Program-made: the position numbers and the translations under genes
Notes under the pieces: generated by a model
Told to the model about the DNA's origin: nothing
The model's database searches: none
Seen by the model: only the letters and a program-made list of their open reading frames with translations
DNA from: Barnesiella sp. An22
Lineage (GTDB): Bacteria; Bacteroidota; Bacteroidia; Bacteroidales; Barnesiellaceae
Reading direction: 5' to 3'
Assembly: GCF_002159975.1 (NCBI RefSeq)
Contig: NZ_NFJR01000004.1
Span: forward strand, 124,001-188,000
DNA: 64,000 bases
Part shown: positions 52,691 to 61,325 of the stretch, piece after piece
How the letters are laid out: each line of letters opens with the position of its first letter
Position numbering within the stretch: position 1 is the stretch's first letter

Positions 52691-53872
52691 TTAGTCTTTC
52701 TCCTGTTCCAGGTGGTGCGCCTTCCGTTCGAGAGTTCTCTCCTGTTGCTCGATTTGCCGTTCGTCGGCGGCGAAAGCCTCGCGGTTGGGTTCGTCGTTGT
52801 CCATCTGGTTTTTAATGAGTTTACGTTTCTGTATATTGGTTACAACGGCATGAGCCGCCACACCGGCCGCAGCTACGGCGGTGAGCCCCAGTCCTATCTG
52901 GTCGGCTGTGGCTTCGATGCCGAATCCGTTGACATCGGGCAGGTGGTGATACAGGGGTTCGGCATCCCAGAATCCGGGTTCGGCACAACCGATGCAGCCG
53001 TGTCCCGACTGGATGGGATAGCTTACCCCCTCGTTCCATTTGATGACGGCACACGAGTTGAAGGTGTTGGGGCCCTTGCACCCCATCTTGTAGAGGCAAT
53101 ACCCCTTCTTGGCATTCTCGTCGTCGAAGGCTTCGACAAAGAGTCCGGCATCGAAGGCCGGCCGGCGGTAACAGGTGTCGTGTATGCGGCGTCCGTAGAA
53201 GGTGACGGGTCGCCCCATGGCATCGAGTTCGGGCAGTCGGTCGAAGGTGAGGATGTAGGTGATGACCCCGGCCATGACATCGGCGATGGGCGGACAGCCC
53301 TGCACGTTGATGACCGGTTTGCCCGATATGATTTTATGCACGGGTTTCGTATCGGTGGGATTGGGATAGGCACCCTGCACGCAGCCCGACGAGGCACAGT
53401 TGCCCCAGGCGATGATGGCGCTCGCTCCTTGGGCGGCCTCGTCGAAAATCTCTTTGGCCGAACGGCCGGCAATGGTGCAGTAGCCGGGATTGCCCAAGGG
53501 TATGGAACCTTCGACAATCATAATGTATTTGCCCCAGTTGGCTTTCATGGAGCGGTCGCGCACGGCTTCGGCCTGGAAGCCGCTGGCCGCCATGAGGGTG
53601 TCGGAGTAGTCGAGCGAAATCATCTCGAGCAGAATTTGCCCCACGAGCGGATGCGACGAGCGCAGAAACGACTCGCTGCAGCAGGTGCACTCCTGAAAGT
53701 GAAACCAGAGTACCGGTTTGCGGGGCTTGGACTGCAGGGCATCGACCACCTGGGCCAGACCGCTTTGCTGCAGTCCCAGCATGGCTCCCATGATGCCGCA
53801 GAATTTGAGAAACTGGCGGCGGGTATAACCCTTCGCCTTCAGCTCTTGGTAGAATGTTTTTTCTTTTCCCAT
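52691..53872 (-). CDS. hyaA: [NiFe]-hydrogenase small subunit with six-Cys proximal site
   Basis: A 393-aa Fe-S subunit exported by Tat: T-R-R-Q-F-L-K at about 17-23, then a hydrophobic stretch. The proximal-cluster cysteines are C62-T-C64-C65, C159-A-S-S-G-C164 and C193. The extra Cys64 and Cys164 are the two found in oxygen-tolerant enzymes such as E. coli HyaA. Medial/distal ligands follow (H-D-T-C-Y-R-R, G-C-K-G-P, C-I-G-C). A C-terminal helix would anchor it in the membrane; behind it about 45 very charged residues (Gln, Glu, Lys) form an unusual tail. The start is the Met before G-K-E-K; 16 upstream codons are rejected. Confidence 0.95.
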   Translation of the reverse strand: MGKEKTFYQELKAKGYTRRQFLKFCGIMGAMLGLQQSGLAQVVDALQSKPRKPVLWFHFQECTCCSESFLRSSHPLVGQILLEMISLDYSDTLMAASGFQAEAVRDRSMKANWGKYIMIVEGSIPLGNPGYCTIAGRSAKEIFDEAAQGASAIIAWGNCASSGCVQGAYPNPTDTKPVHKIISGKPVINVQGCPPIADVMAGVITYILTFDRLPELDAMGRPVTFYGRRIHDTCYRRPAFDAGLFVEAFDDENAKKGYCLYKMGCKGPNTFNSCAVIKWNEGVSYPIQSGHGCIGCAEPGFWDAEPLYHHLPDVNGFGIEATADQIGLGLTAVAAAGVAAHAVVTNIQKRKLIKNQMDNDEPNREAFAADERQIEQQERTLERKAHHLEQEKD

Positions 53873-53894
53873 GACAGATAGGTGTTTGGTCGTT

Positions 53895-54935
53895 TCAGCA
53901 AATGCGCGGCAGTTGCTCACCGCTCAGCATATCGAGAACCCGGGTTTGCCCCAGGGCAAGTTGCAGTAGTACTTCGGGCCGACGGTCGTCGGTCACGTGG
54001 CCGATGAGGCGGGCCTCCTTCCCGTGCGGGTCGTTGTGGATGAGGCGCAGGGCCTGTTCGCTATACTCGTCGGGCAGGAATACGAGCAGAATGCCTTCGT
54101 TGGCCACATAAAGGGGATCGAGCCCCAGCAGGTCGCAGGCCGCCCGTACCGACGGGGCAATGGGCAGAGCCTCTTCGTCGAGGGTGATGGTTACGCCGGC
54201 CCCCTCGGCTATCTCGTTGAGGGTGCTCGACAGGCCTCCCCGGGTGGGGTCGCGCAGCATGTGCACGTCGGGGACTCCGGCCAGCAGGTTCGACACGATG
54301 TGGGTGAGGGCGGCCGTGTCGCTCTCGATGGTCGTCTCGAATCCCAGATTTTCGCGCGTGGAGAGAATCGACACCCCGTGATTGCCTATCGGGCCGGTCA
54401 CGATTATGGCATCGTCTTTCTTCACTCGGTGAAGGCCTATTTCGATATTGCCGGGTACGACGCCTATGCCCGAGGTGTTGATGTAGAGTCCGTCGCATTT
54501 GCCATGCTCCACCACTTTGGTGTCGCCGGTGACAATCGACACTCCGGCTCGTAAGGCAGCCTGGTGCATGGCTTCCACGACTTTCCGCAGAGTGTCGAGG
54601 GGCAATCCCTCTTCCAGGATGAAGGCGGCCGAGAGGTAGAGCGGCGTCGCTCCACAGCAGAGCAGGTCGTTTACCGTGCCGTTTACGGCCAGGTCGCCAA
54701 TGTTACCTCCGGGGAAAAAGAGGGGCGACACCACAAACGAGTCGGTGGTGAACGCTATGCGAGGTGAGGCGATGGTGAGGGTGGCTCCGTCGTGAGCCTG
54801 CTCGAGCCAGCGGTTGGCAAAGGCCGGATAGAAGAGGGTCTCGATGAGCCGGCCGGTCATGCGTCCGCCCCCGCCGTGAGCCAGGGTAATGCAGTCGTTG
54901 GGCTGCGTGGGTAGAGGGCAATCGGGTATATTCAT
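53895..54935 (-). CDS. hypE: Hydrogenase maturation protein HypE
   Basis: Makes the thiocyanate on its C-terminal cysteine from carbamoyl supplied by HypF, the source of the CN ligands; 346 aa. The AIRS fold shows A-H-G-G-G-G-R-M near the start, S-G-I-G-V-V-P and R-D-P-T-R-G-G-L. The protein ends in P-R-I-C, the required terminal Cys. The ATG at 54935 is chosen over an extension to 54986 that overlaps the hypD end. hypD ends 13 bp before it. Confidence 0.95.
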   Translation of the reverse strand: MNIPDCPLPTQPNDCITLAHGGGGRMTGRLIETLFYPAFANRWLEQAHDGATLTIASPRIAFTTDSFVVSPLFFPGGNIGDLAVNGTVNDLLCCGATPLYLSAAFILEEGLPLDTLRKVVEAMHQAALRAGVSIVTGDTKVVEHGKCDGLYINTSGIGVVPGNIEIGLHRVKKDDAIIVTGPIGNHGVSILSTRENLGFETTIESDTAALTHIVSNLLAGVPDVHMLRDPTRGGLSSTLNEIAEGAGVTITLDEEALPIAPSVRAACDLLGLDPLYVANEGILLVFLPDEYSEQALRLIHNDPHGKEARLIGHVTDDRRPEVLLQLALGQTRVLDMLSGEQLPRIC

Positions 54936-54948
54936 ATTCTTCTTTTTT

Positions 54949-56037
54949 TTAAGCGGTTCGGTAGCGGTAAAATGCGGCGCAGGCACCTTCGCTCGATACC
55001 ATCGAGGGGCCCAGCGGGGAGTCGGGGGTGCAGCCTCGACCGAAGAGCGGACATTCGCAGGGCGAAATCTGTCCCTTCATGATTTCTCCGGCCCGGCAGG
55101 GCGAGGTGTCGGCAGAGTTTTGTATCGCACAGTGAAAACGGTTTCGTGCCTCATATTGTTCATAGGCTGGGCGCAGTTTCAACCCGCTGCCGGCAATGGT
55201 TCCCAACCCTCGCCAACGGGCATCGCAAGGGGTAAAATAGCGGGTTGTCTCGCGGCGGGCACGCACGTTGCCCTGAGGGGCGACAGCCCGAGGGTAGGCG
55301 TTGACGACCCGGGTCTCTCTCCGGGCCCGGAGTTGTACGGCCCGGTAGATGCCGTAGAGCAGATCGGCCGGTTCGAAGCCGGTAACGACGATGGGACGTC
55401 CCGTCTGCCGGGCCAGTTGCCGGTACTCTTCGAGGCCGGTAATCGAGCAGACGTGTCCGGCCGCGAGCAGGGCGTCGATACGGCATTCGGGATCGCGGGC
55501 CAGCTGTTCGATTGCAGCGGGCAGGGTGAAGAGCGAAGTGAGCAGCGAGAGGTTATCACGTCTGTCGGCGATGGTTTCACTCAGCAGCAGGGTGTAGAGC
55601 GGGGTAGTGGTCTCGAAGCCGACAGCCAGAAATACCACTTGTCGGTGCCGGTTCTCGCGGGCAATCTTCAGAGCGTCGAGCGGTGAGTAGACGATGCGGA
55701 TGTCGTGCCCTTCGGTACGCAGATGTTGCAGGCTGATGCCCTCGGTATCGGGCACACGCATCATGTCGCCGAAGGTGCAGAGTATCGTGTCGGGCATGCG
55801 GGCTATGGCCAGCGCCTGAGCTACAGTCTCGGCCGGGGTGACACATACGGGGCAGCCCGGGCCGTGAATCATCCGTACGGTATCGGGCAACAGCTCTTCG
55901 ATGCGGTAGCGCGACAGGGCATAGGTCTGTCCGCCGCACACCTCCATGATGCGGATCGGCTGTACGGCCTCCTGCCGGATGGCCCGAAGCAGGGCAGTGA
56001 GGTTGCGGGGATCCCGGAAGGGGCTGTCATACCACAT
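54949..56037 (-). CDS. hypD: Hydrogenase maturation protein HypD
   Basis: Fe-S scaffold on which Fe(CN)2CO is built together with HypC, 362 aa. Visible are M-E-V-C-G-G-Q-T, the thiol pair G-P-G-C-P-V-C-V-T-P, and G-F-E-T-T-T-P-L. The four C-terminal cluster cysteines are in the segment from about 290 to 345 (C-R-A-G-E-I, C-E-C-P-L-F-G-R-G-C). It overlaps the end of hypC by 11 bp. Confidence 0.95.
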   Translation of the reverse strand: MWYDSPFRDPRNLTALLRAIRQEAVQPIRIMEVCGGQTYALSRYRIEELLPDTVRMIHGPGCPVCVTPAETVAQALAIARMPDTILCTFGDMMRVPDTEGISLQHLRTEGHDIRIVYSPLDALKIARENRHRQVVFLAVGFETTTPLYTLLLSETIADRRDNLSLLTSLFTLPAAIEQLARDPECRIDALLAAGHVCSITGLEEYRQLARQTGRPIVVTGFEPADLLYGIYRAVQLRARRETRVVNAYPRAVAPQGNVRARRETTRYFTPCDARWRGLGTIAGSGLKLRPAYEQYEARNRFHCAIQNSADTSPCRAGEIMKGQISPCECPLFGRGCTPDSPLGPSMVSSEGACAAFYRYRTA

Positions 56038-56275
56038 GGCTCTCGGGGTTCAGGTGACGGGCCAGTGTTTCGAAGTCGGCCAAGGTGGCTTCGGCCTCCT
56101 CCCGGTCGAGCCGGGCAATGGCCATACCGGCGTGGGCCAGGATGTAGTCGCCTGTCGAGACGTCGGTATATTGAATGCAAATCTCTTTGTACACGCCGCC
56201 GAAATCGACGGTTGCCATACGCAGGGTGGGTGAGTTGTCGATGGCGACAATCTTCCCGGGAATAGCCAGACACAT
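56027..56275 (-). CDS. hypC: Hydrogenase maturation chaperone HypC
   Basis: An 82-aa chaperone that carries the iron centre to the large subunit. The N-terminal M-C-L-A-I-P-G-K with the essential Cys2 and the H-A-G-M-A motif define the family. First gene of the leftward operon hypC-hypD-hypE-hyaA-hyaB-hyaC-hyaD. The 84-bp gap to divergent hypF must hold both promoters. Confidence 0.96.
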   Translation of the reverse strand: MCLAIPGKIVAIDNSPTLRMATVDFGGVYKEICIQYTDVSTGDYILAHAGMAIARLDREEAEATLADFETLARHLNPESHVV

Positions 56276-56359
56276 GTTCGTTCGTTTTTTCGAGTATGCC
56301 CCATGAACAACTTACCGGCCTCGATTGTTTAAGGAGGAGTCTGAAAAAAACATTTGCAG

Positions 56360-58645
56360 ATGAATCAGTATCACATACATGTCAGGGGGCTTGTACAGGG
56401 TGTGGGATTCCGCCCCTGCGTCTATCGCCTGGCTACCGAAATGGGTTTACACGGCTATGTAGATAACAGCAACGACGGTGTACTCGTTGTATTGCAGGCG
56501 ACCGAGGAGCAGAAAGATTGTTTCGTGAGGGCGTTGCCCGAAGCGGCTCCGGCAGTCGCTACCATCGAGCGAATCGATGTCGAGACTCTTCCGGCTACTA
56601 CGACGTACGATTGCTTCGAGATTGCTCCCAGTCGCAGCGACGGCAACGAGATTACCCGCATTAGCCCCGATATAGCCATCTGTCCCGAGTGTTTGCAAGA
56701 CCGTCGTCGACAGCCCCACCGTATCGATTACCCCTTTATCAACTGTACTCACTGCGGACCCCGCTTTACTATCATCAAGGCTCTGCCCTACGACCGTGGG
56801 GTGACCACCATGAGCGACTTCGAACTGTGCGACACCTGTCGCCGCGAATATGCCGATGTGAGCGACCGCCGGTTTCACGCCCAGCCTATTGCCTGCAATC
56901 GTTGTGGCCCCGTGTATACGCTGCGCGACTCGAGCGGAGAGCTGGAGCGCGACTACCGTCGTCTGGTAGAGCGTGTGGCATCGACCCTGTCGGGCGGTGG
57001 ACTGGTTGCCCTGAAGAGCATGGGCGGGTACAACTTGTTGTGCGATGCCGACAATGCGCAGGCGGTGGCCCGCCTGCGCAAGTTGAAGGGGAGGTACGCC
57101 AAACCGTTGGCCGTGATGTATCGCGACGAGGCTACCGCCACCGACGACCTGGCCCTCACCGACGAGGAGCGTCGGGCCCTGACTTCGTGGCGCCGTCCCA
57201 TCGTCGTGTCGCACGAACGGGCTCACCATGCCTCCTGGCTCAACGAGGGGTATCGCTCATTGGGAGCACTTTTGCCCTATATGGCCATTCATTACGACCT
57301 GTTCGAGGCGGCCCCCCGGTTGCGGCGTATGGTTGTTACCAGTGCCAACCTGAGCGGAAATCCTATTGTCATTGCCGATGGTGAGGCTCATGACCAGTTC
57401 GACTCGCAAGTAGAACTGGTGGTGTCGTACAATCGCGAGATTTACAACCGGATAGACGATTCGGTGGTGTGCGAGTATGACGGCTTGTGCCGTCCCGTGC
57501 GTCGGGCCCGGGGGTATACGCCCGAACCGTTGCACAACCTGCAACCCACCGAAGGCATTCTGGCCGTGGGGGCCGAGCAGGTTTCGAGTTTTGCCGTGGG
57601 CAAACACGACGATATTCTGCTGGGGCAGTACATTGGCGAGTTGTCTTGTCGCGAGAATCTTGCCTTTTTCGAAGAGTCGTTTTCGCATTTTGCCACGCTG
57701 TTTCGTTTCACACCCCACTGTGTGGTGTGCGACCTGCACCCCGACTATGCGGCTACGATGTGGGGCGAACGGTATGCCGCCGAGCAGCATATACCCCTCT
57801 ATCGGGTACAACACCACCACGCTCATGCCGTGGCCGTGATGGTCGAGTATGACCTCGAGGGCGAGGTGTTGGCCTTGTGTCTCGACGGCACGGGTTATGG
57901 CGACGACTGTACGATTTGGGGCGGGGAGCTGTTGCGCTGCTCGCGTACCCGATACCGCCGTCTTTCGCATCAGCCCTATTTGCCTATGCCGGGAGGCGAT
58001 GTGGCTGCCCGTGAACCGTGGCGCATGGCCGTGTCGCTGCTCTATTCGCTCTACGGCGAGGCGATGCCTTTGCCTCCCGATTTCGTGGAACGGGTAGGAG
58101 CCGACCGTATCAAACTGATAAGTCGCCTGATAGCCCGCCGTATCAACACCCCGCTGAGTTCGGGTGCGGGCCGGCTCTTCGATGCCGTGGCTTCGCTTCT
58201 GGGGGTAGCCGATTACAACCGCTATCAGGCCGAGGCTCCGCAGAAGCTGGAGCAGTTGGCCGACGAGTCGGTGACGAAGGTCTATCCCTTCGACCATAAT
58301 AATCCTCTCGATATCTCGTGGCTGGTGGTGGCTATGGTGAACGACCTGCGTAACGGCGTATCCCGGGGTGAGATAGCCATGGCCTTTCACAACACCTACG
58401 CCGCCATGTGGTGTGCCGAGGTGGCCCGGCAGGCTGCCCGGCAGAAACTGTCGCGGGTGGTTCTCTCGGGAGGTGTTTTACAAAACAGGCTCTTGACCAA
58501 TCGGCTGATGGCCCTGTTGCGTCAAGTAGGGTTGCAGCCCTATTTGCCGGCTCTCGTGCCATGCAACGATGCCGGTATTGCCGTGGGGCAGATGGCTGTC
58601 GCTGCGGCGTGGCTGGAGCGGAGTGCGATTTTGAAAACCGATTGA
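56360..58645 (+). CDS. hypF: Carbamoyltransferase HypF
   Basis: Turns carbamoyl phosphate into the CN precursor, 761 aa. Order: acylphosphatase domain (V-R-G-L-V-Q-G-V-G-F-R-P, about 7-90), two zinc fingers (C-P-E-C-L, C-T-H-C, C-D-T-C, C-N-R-C; about 105-190), YrdC-like domain (L-K-S-M-G-G-Y-N-L-L-C-D), and Kae1-like domain with the metal site H-H-H-A-H-A-V. First gene of the rightward operon. An in-frame TTG at 56354 is ignored in favour of the ATG. Confidence 0.96.
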   Translation: MNQYHIHVRGLVQGVGFRPCVYRLATEMGLHGYVDNSNDGVLVVLQATEEQKDCFVRALPEAAPAVATIERIDVETLPATTTYDCFEIAPSRSDGNEITRISPDIAICPECLQDRRRQPHRIDYPFINCTHCGPRFTIIKALPYDRGVTTMSDFELCDTCRREYADVSDRRFHAQPIACNRCGPVYTLRDSSGELERDYRRLVERVASTLSGGGLVALKSMGGYNLLCDADNAQAVARLRKLKGRYAKPLAVMYRDEATATDDLALTDEERRALTSWRRPIVVSHERAHHASWLNEGYRSLGALLPYMAIHYDLFEAAPRLRRMVVTSANLSGNPIVIADGEAHDQFDSQVELVVSYNREIYNRIDDSVVCEYDGLCRPVRRARGYTPEPLHNLQPTEGILAVGAEQVSSFAVGKHDDILLGQYIGELSCRENLAFFEESFSHFATLFRFTPHCVVCDLHPDYAATMWGERYAAEQHIPLYRVQHHHAHAVAVMVEYDLEGEVLALCLDGTGYGDDCTIWGGELLRCSRTRYRRLSHQPYLPMPGGDVAAREPWRMAVSLLYSLYGEAMPLPPDFVERVGADRIKLISRLIARRINTPLSSGAGRLFDAVASLLGVADYNRYQAEAPQKLEQLADESVTKVYPFDHNNPLDISWLVVAMVNDLRNGVSRGEIAMAFHNTYAAMWCAEVARQAARQKLSRVVLSGGVLQNRLLTNRLMALLRQVGLQPYLPALVPCNDAGIAVGQMAVAAAWLERSAILKTD

Positions 58646-58658
58646 AGAGGGTGACGTT

Positions 58659-59018
58659 ATGCACGAATTGTCGTTGGCTTGCAGTGTGGTCGAGTTGGTC
58701 GGTAGCGAGTTGTGCCGGCATGGCGGCGGTACGCTACGAACCGTCGAGGTGACGGTGGGCGAGCTGTCGGGGGTCGATAGTGAGGCTTTTGCCTATGCCC
58801 TGCAGATGGTACTCGATCGCAGTGACTATGCCGGTGCCCGGGTGGCACTCACCCGGGTGTCGCCCCGTTCGCGATGCCGGGCTTGCGGTGCTGTTTTCGC
58901 TCCCGCATCGCTCTATGCGCCTTGTCCGCAATGCGGTGGCTACGATACCCGGTTGGAGGCCGGGCAAGAGTTTCGCCTCACGTCGTTGACGGTCGAGTCT
59001 GATGAAGATAAACCTTAA
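58659..59018 (+). CDS. hypA: Nickel-insertion protein HypA
   Basis: A 119-aa nickel chaperone. The N-terminal M-H-E-L-S-L includes the nickel-binding His2. The zinc site is C73-R-A-C76 and C89-P-Q-C92. It works with HypB to load Ni into the large subunit. 13 bp behind hypF and 18 bp before hypB. Confidence 0.95.
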   Translation: MHELSLACSVVELVGSELCRHGGGTLRTVEVTVGELSGVDSEAFAYALQMVLDRSDYAGARVALTRVSPRSRCRACGAVFAPASLYAPCPQCGGYDTRLEAGQEFRLTSLTVESDEDKP

Positions 59019-59036
59019 AAACAAAACAATAAAACT

Positions 59037-59786
59037 ATGTGTACCACTTGTGGTTGTGGCCATCGGGAGATGAGCCACGAAGAGATGCACCGTCGGGGGT
59101 TGCCTCATGGGCACGACACGGCGGTCGATATTGCCGTAGAGCAGGATATATTGAGTGACAACAATCGGGTGGCCCGGCAAAATCGGGCTCGCTGGAGTTC
59201 GATGGGGTGTGTGGCCATCAATCTGGTCAGTTCGCCGGGATCGGGCAAGACCGCATTGCTGGAACAGACCCTCGTCCGTCTGGACGAGCGGGGATTCCGG
59301 CGAGTGGCTGTTATCGAGGGCGACCAACATACCGACAACGATGCCGGCCGTATCCGTCGATTGGGTGTTCCCGCCGTCCAAATCAATACCCACAACGGTT
59401 GTCACCTCGATGCCCGCATGGTGGCCGAGGCGTTCGACGAGCTGCAAGTCTCCGACTCGCTGCTCTTTATCGAGAATGTAGGTAATCTGGTCTGCCCCGC
59501 CATGTTCGATTTGGGTGAGCATCTGCGGGTTGTCTTGCTGAGTGTAACCGAGGGCGACGACAAGCCGCTGAAGTATCCCTATATGTTTGCTGGGGCCGAC
59601 ATCTGTGTAATCAACAAGATCGATTTGTTGCCCTATGTCGATAGTCGTATAGACCGGCTGAAAGAGAATGCCTTGAAAATCAACGCAGATATTCGGTTTT
59701 TTGAAACATCGGCCACTCGAGGAACGGGGCTCGACGCGTGGTGCGACTACCTTGGCTCGTGTCTCGAGAGAAAGGAGGCAATATGA
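59037..59786 (+). CDS. hypB: Nickel-insertion GTPase HypB
   Basis: A 249-aa GTPase. The N-terminal metal motif is C2-T-T-C5-G-C7, followed by a moderately His-rich stretch (H-R-R-G-L-P-H-G-H). The P-loop is S-S-P-G-S-G-K-T (65-72); E-G-D-Q-H-T-D-N-D (metal/switch) and N-K-I-D-L-L follow. Its stop overlaps the next ATG by 4 bp. Confidence 0.96.
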   Translation: MCTTCGCGHREMSHEEMHRRGLPHGHDTAVDIAVEQDILSDNNRVARQNRARWSSMGCVAINLVSSPGSGKTALLEQTLVRLDERGFRRVAVIEGDQHTDNDAGRIRRLGVPAVQINTHNGCHLDARMVAEAFDELQVSDSLLFIENVGNLVCPAMFDLGEHLRVVLLSVTEGDDKPLKYPYMFAGADICVINKIDLLPYVDSRIDRLKENALKINADIRFFETSATRGTGLDAWCDYLGSCLERKEAI

Positions 59787-60412
59787 ATTTCTTCGACGAG
59801 ATGGCCGGCGTGTGGGACCGCACCAGTCGCCCCGATGCCGCAAAAATAGCGTCGTTGCTGTCGCTCTTGAGGCTTTCGCAGGGCGAGACGGTGCTCGATG
59901 TAGGTACGGGTACAGGTGTGATGATACCCTATATTCGTGAACGGGTAGGCTCCTATGTGCCGATTGTGGCCGTAGACAGTTCGGCCAAGATGTTGCATGA
60001 GGCTTCGTTGCGCTATGCCGGCGAAGGTGTACATTTTATTCAGGCCGATGTGGAGCGTGACCGGTTGGCCGGTCGCTTCGATGCCATTCTGCTCTATTCG
60101 GTTTTTCCACATTTTCGTTATCCGGTCGACACGATAGCCCGGTTGGTAACCGACAATCTGCGTTGCGGCGGGCGTCTGCTCATTGCTCATGCGCAAGGGC
60201 GTCGACATCTCAACCAGATACACGAGCGACTCGTCTCGCAGGTCTTTTCGCGCAAGCTACTCCCCGTAGCCGAGCAGGTCGAGCAGTTTACCCGGGTGGG
60301 ACTCACGGTCACCTCGTTCGATGAGACCGACGAGAGCTATCATATCCTGTTGCAACGGGTGGGAGTAGGAGATGAGTTGAGTGTCTCGGTGGCCGAGGCT
60401 ATTTATGAGTAG
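59783..60412 (+). CDS. SAM-dependent class I methyltransferase coupled to hypB
   Basis: A 209-aa cytoplasmic methyltransferase. Motif I V-L-D-V-G-T-G-T-G-V lies at about 34-43, followed by V-A-V-D-S-S-A-K-M-L (motif II), Q-A-D-V-E and L-L-Y-S-V-F-P-H-F. The substrate is unknown. It begins inside the hypB stop (ATGA), with an A-A-A-G-G-A-G-G Shine-Dalgarno at 59771-59778, which is unusual in this genome. It is therefore the fourth gene of the hypF operon and could serve hydrogenase maturation or regulation, but no such role is established. Its 3' end overlaps mnmD by 14 bp. Confidence 0.8.
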   Translation: MNFFDEMAGVWDRTSRPDAAKIASLLSLLRLSQGETVLDVGTGTGVMIPYIRERVGSYVPIVAVDSSAKMLHEASLRYAGEGVHFIQADVERDRLAGRFDAILLYSVFPHFRYPVDTIARLVTDNLRCGGRLLIAHAQGRRHLNQIHERLVSQVFSRKLLPVAEQVEQFTRVGLTVTSFDETDESYHILLQRVGVGDELSVSVAEAIYE

Positions 60413-61085
60413 GTCCGTTAGGTTTGCTGGCTCGCAATATCTCCCGCTTGCCGTGGGGTGGGCCCGGCAGTCGCTCGACGGTGAAGCCGATGGACTGCAA
60501 CCGTCGCCTGATTTCGCCCTTGGCGCAGTAGGTGGTGAGTATGCCGCCGGGAGCCAGATGGTCGTAGAGGGTGCGGAATATCGACTCGCTCCACATCTCG
60601 GGCTGTTTCTCGGGGGCGAAGGCGTCGAAGTAGACCACGTCGTAGAGCCCATCGACCGGGGTGCGGGTGAGGTCGGCGTGACGTTTGAGCAGGGTGAAGT
60701 TCGGAGCAATTTCGACCGGGCGGTCCCACTCGCAGCGGTGCAGCCGGGCAAAGGCCGGGCTCTGTTGCGGGGCGATGCGGGCGGGATAGTCGAGTCGGTC
60801 GGCAACCTCGGGGTCGAGCGGATAGAGCTCAAATGCGGTGTAGCGGATGTGCAATCCTCGCTCCTGGGCCTCGAGCAGGGTGAGCCAGGCATTCAGGCCG
60901 GTGCCGAATCCCACCTCGAGCAGGTCGATATTGCGTTTGTCCCGGGCCCGCAGAGCCATGTCGATGTAGACGTGGCGCGCCTCGGTCAGGGCCCCTTTGG
61001 TCGAGTGGTAGTGCTCGTCCAGCCCGGGCAGGTAGAGGGTAGGCACCCCGTCGTCGGTCGTTTGTATGACTATCGTGTCGCTCAT
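60399..61085 (-). CDS. mnmD: MnmD-type tRNA wobble-uridine methyltransferase
   Basis: A 228-aa methyltransferase corresponding to the MnmC2-type half alone, without the FAD oxidase domain. It would methylate (c)nm5-derived U34. Motif E-V-G-F-G-T-G-L-N-A-W-L and the domain motif Y-F-D-A-F-A-P-E-K-Q-P-E-M-W are typical of this DUF752 family. The ATG at 61085 precedes D-T-I-V-I-Q; 13 upstream codons are not used. It is convergent with the hydrogenase operon. Confidence 0.88.
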   Translation of the reverse strand: MSDTIVIQTTDDGVPTLYLPGLDEHYHSTKGALTEARHVYIDMALRARDKRNIDLLEVGFGTGLNAWLTLLEAQERGLHIRYTAFELYPLDPEVADRLDYPARIAPQQSPAFARLHRCEWDRPVEIAPNFTLLKRHADLTRTPVDGLYDVVYFDAFAPEKQPEMWSESIFRTLYDHLAPGGILTTYCAKGEIRRRLQSIGFTVERLPGPPHGKREILRASKPNGPTHK

Positions 61086-61212
61086 CGGTCGGTTGTGTAC
61101 AGATGTGGAACAAAAGTAAGACAATCTTTCCGATAAAGCGAGCCGGAGAAAAAAAAATTAGGTAGTGTAAAAATTTAAAACAAATGTAATATCCTGTCTA
61201 TCTTCGACCAGC

Positions 61213-61220
61213 TATCTTTG
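61213..61220 (+). promoter_or_regulatory. -7 box of the DUF47/PiT operon
   Basis: TATCTTTG, about 105 bp before the DUF47 start. No clear -33 TTTG. The 106-bp leader shows no evident element. Confidence 0.55.
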
Positions 61221-61325
61221 TAGCTGACAATCATACAGCGAGTTTTCGCCCTCGCTTTGTCTCGAAGGGTATCGACCGATGCTCTCTTGAACATAGACAG
61301 TGTTAAATATCTATACAATACGACG

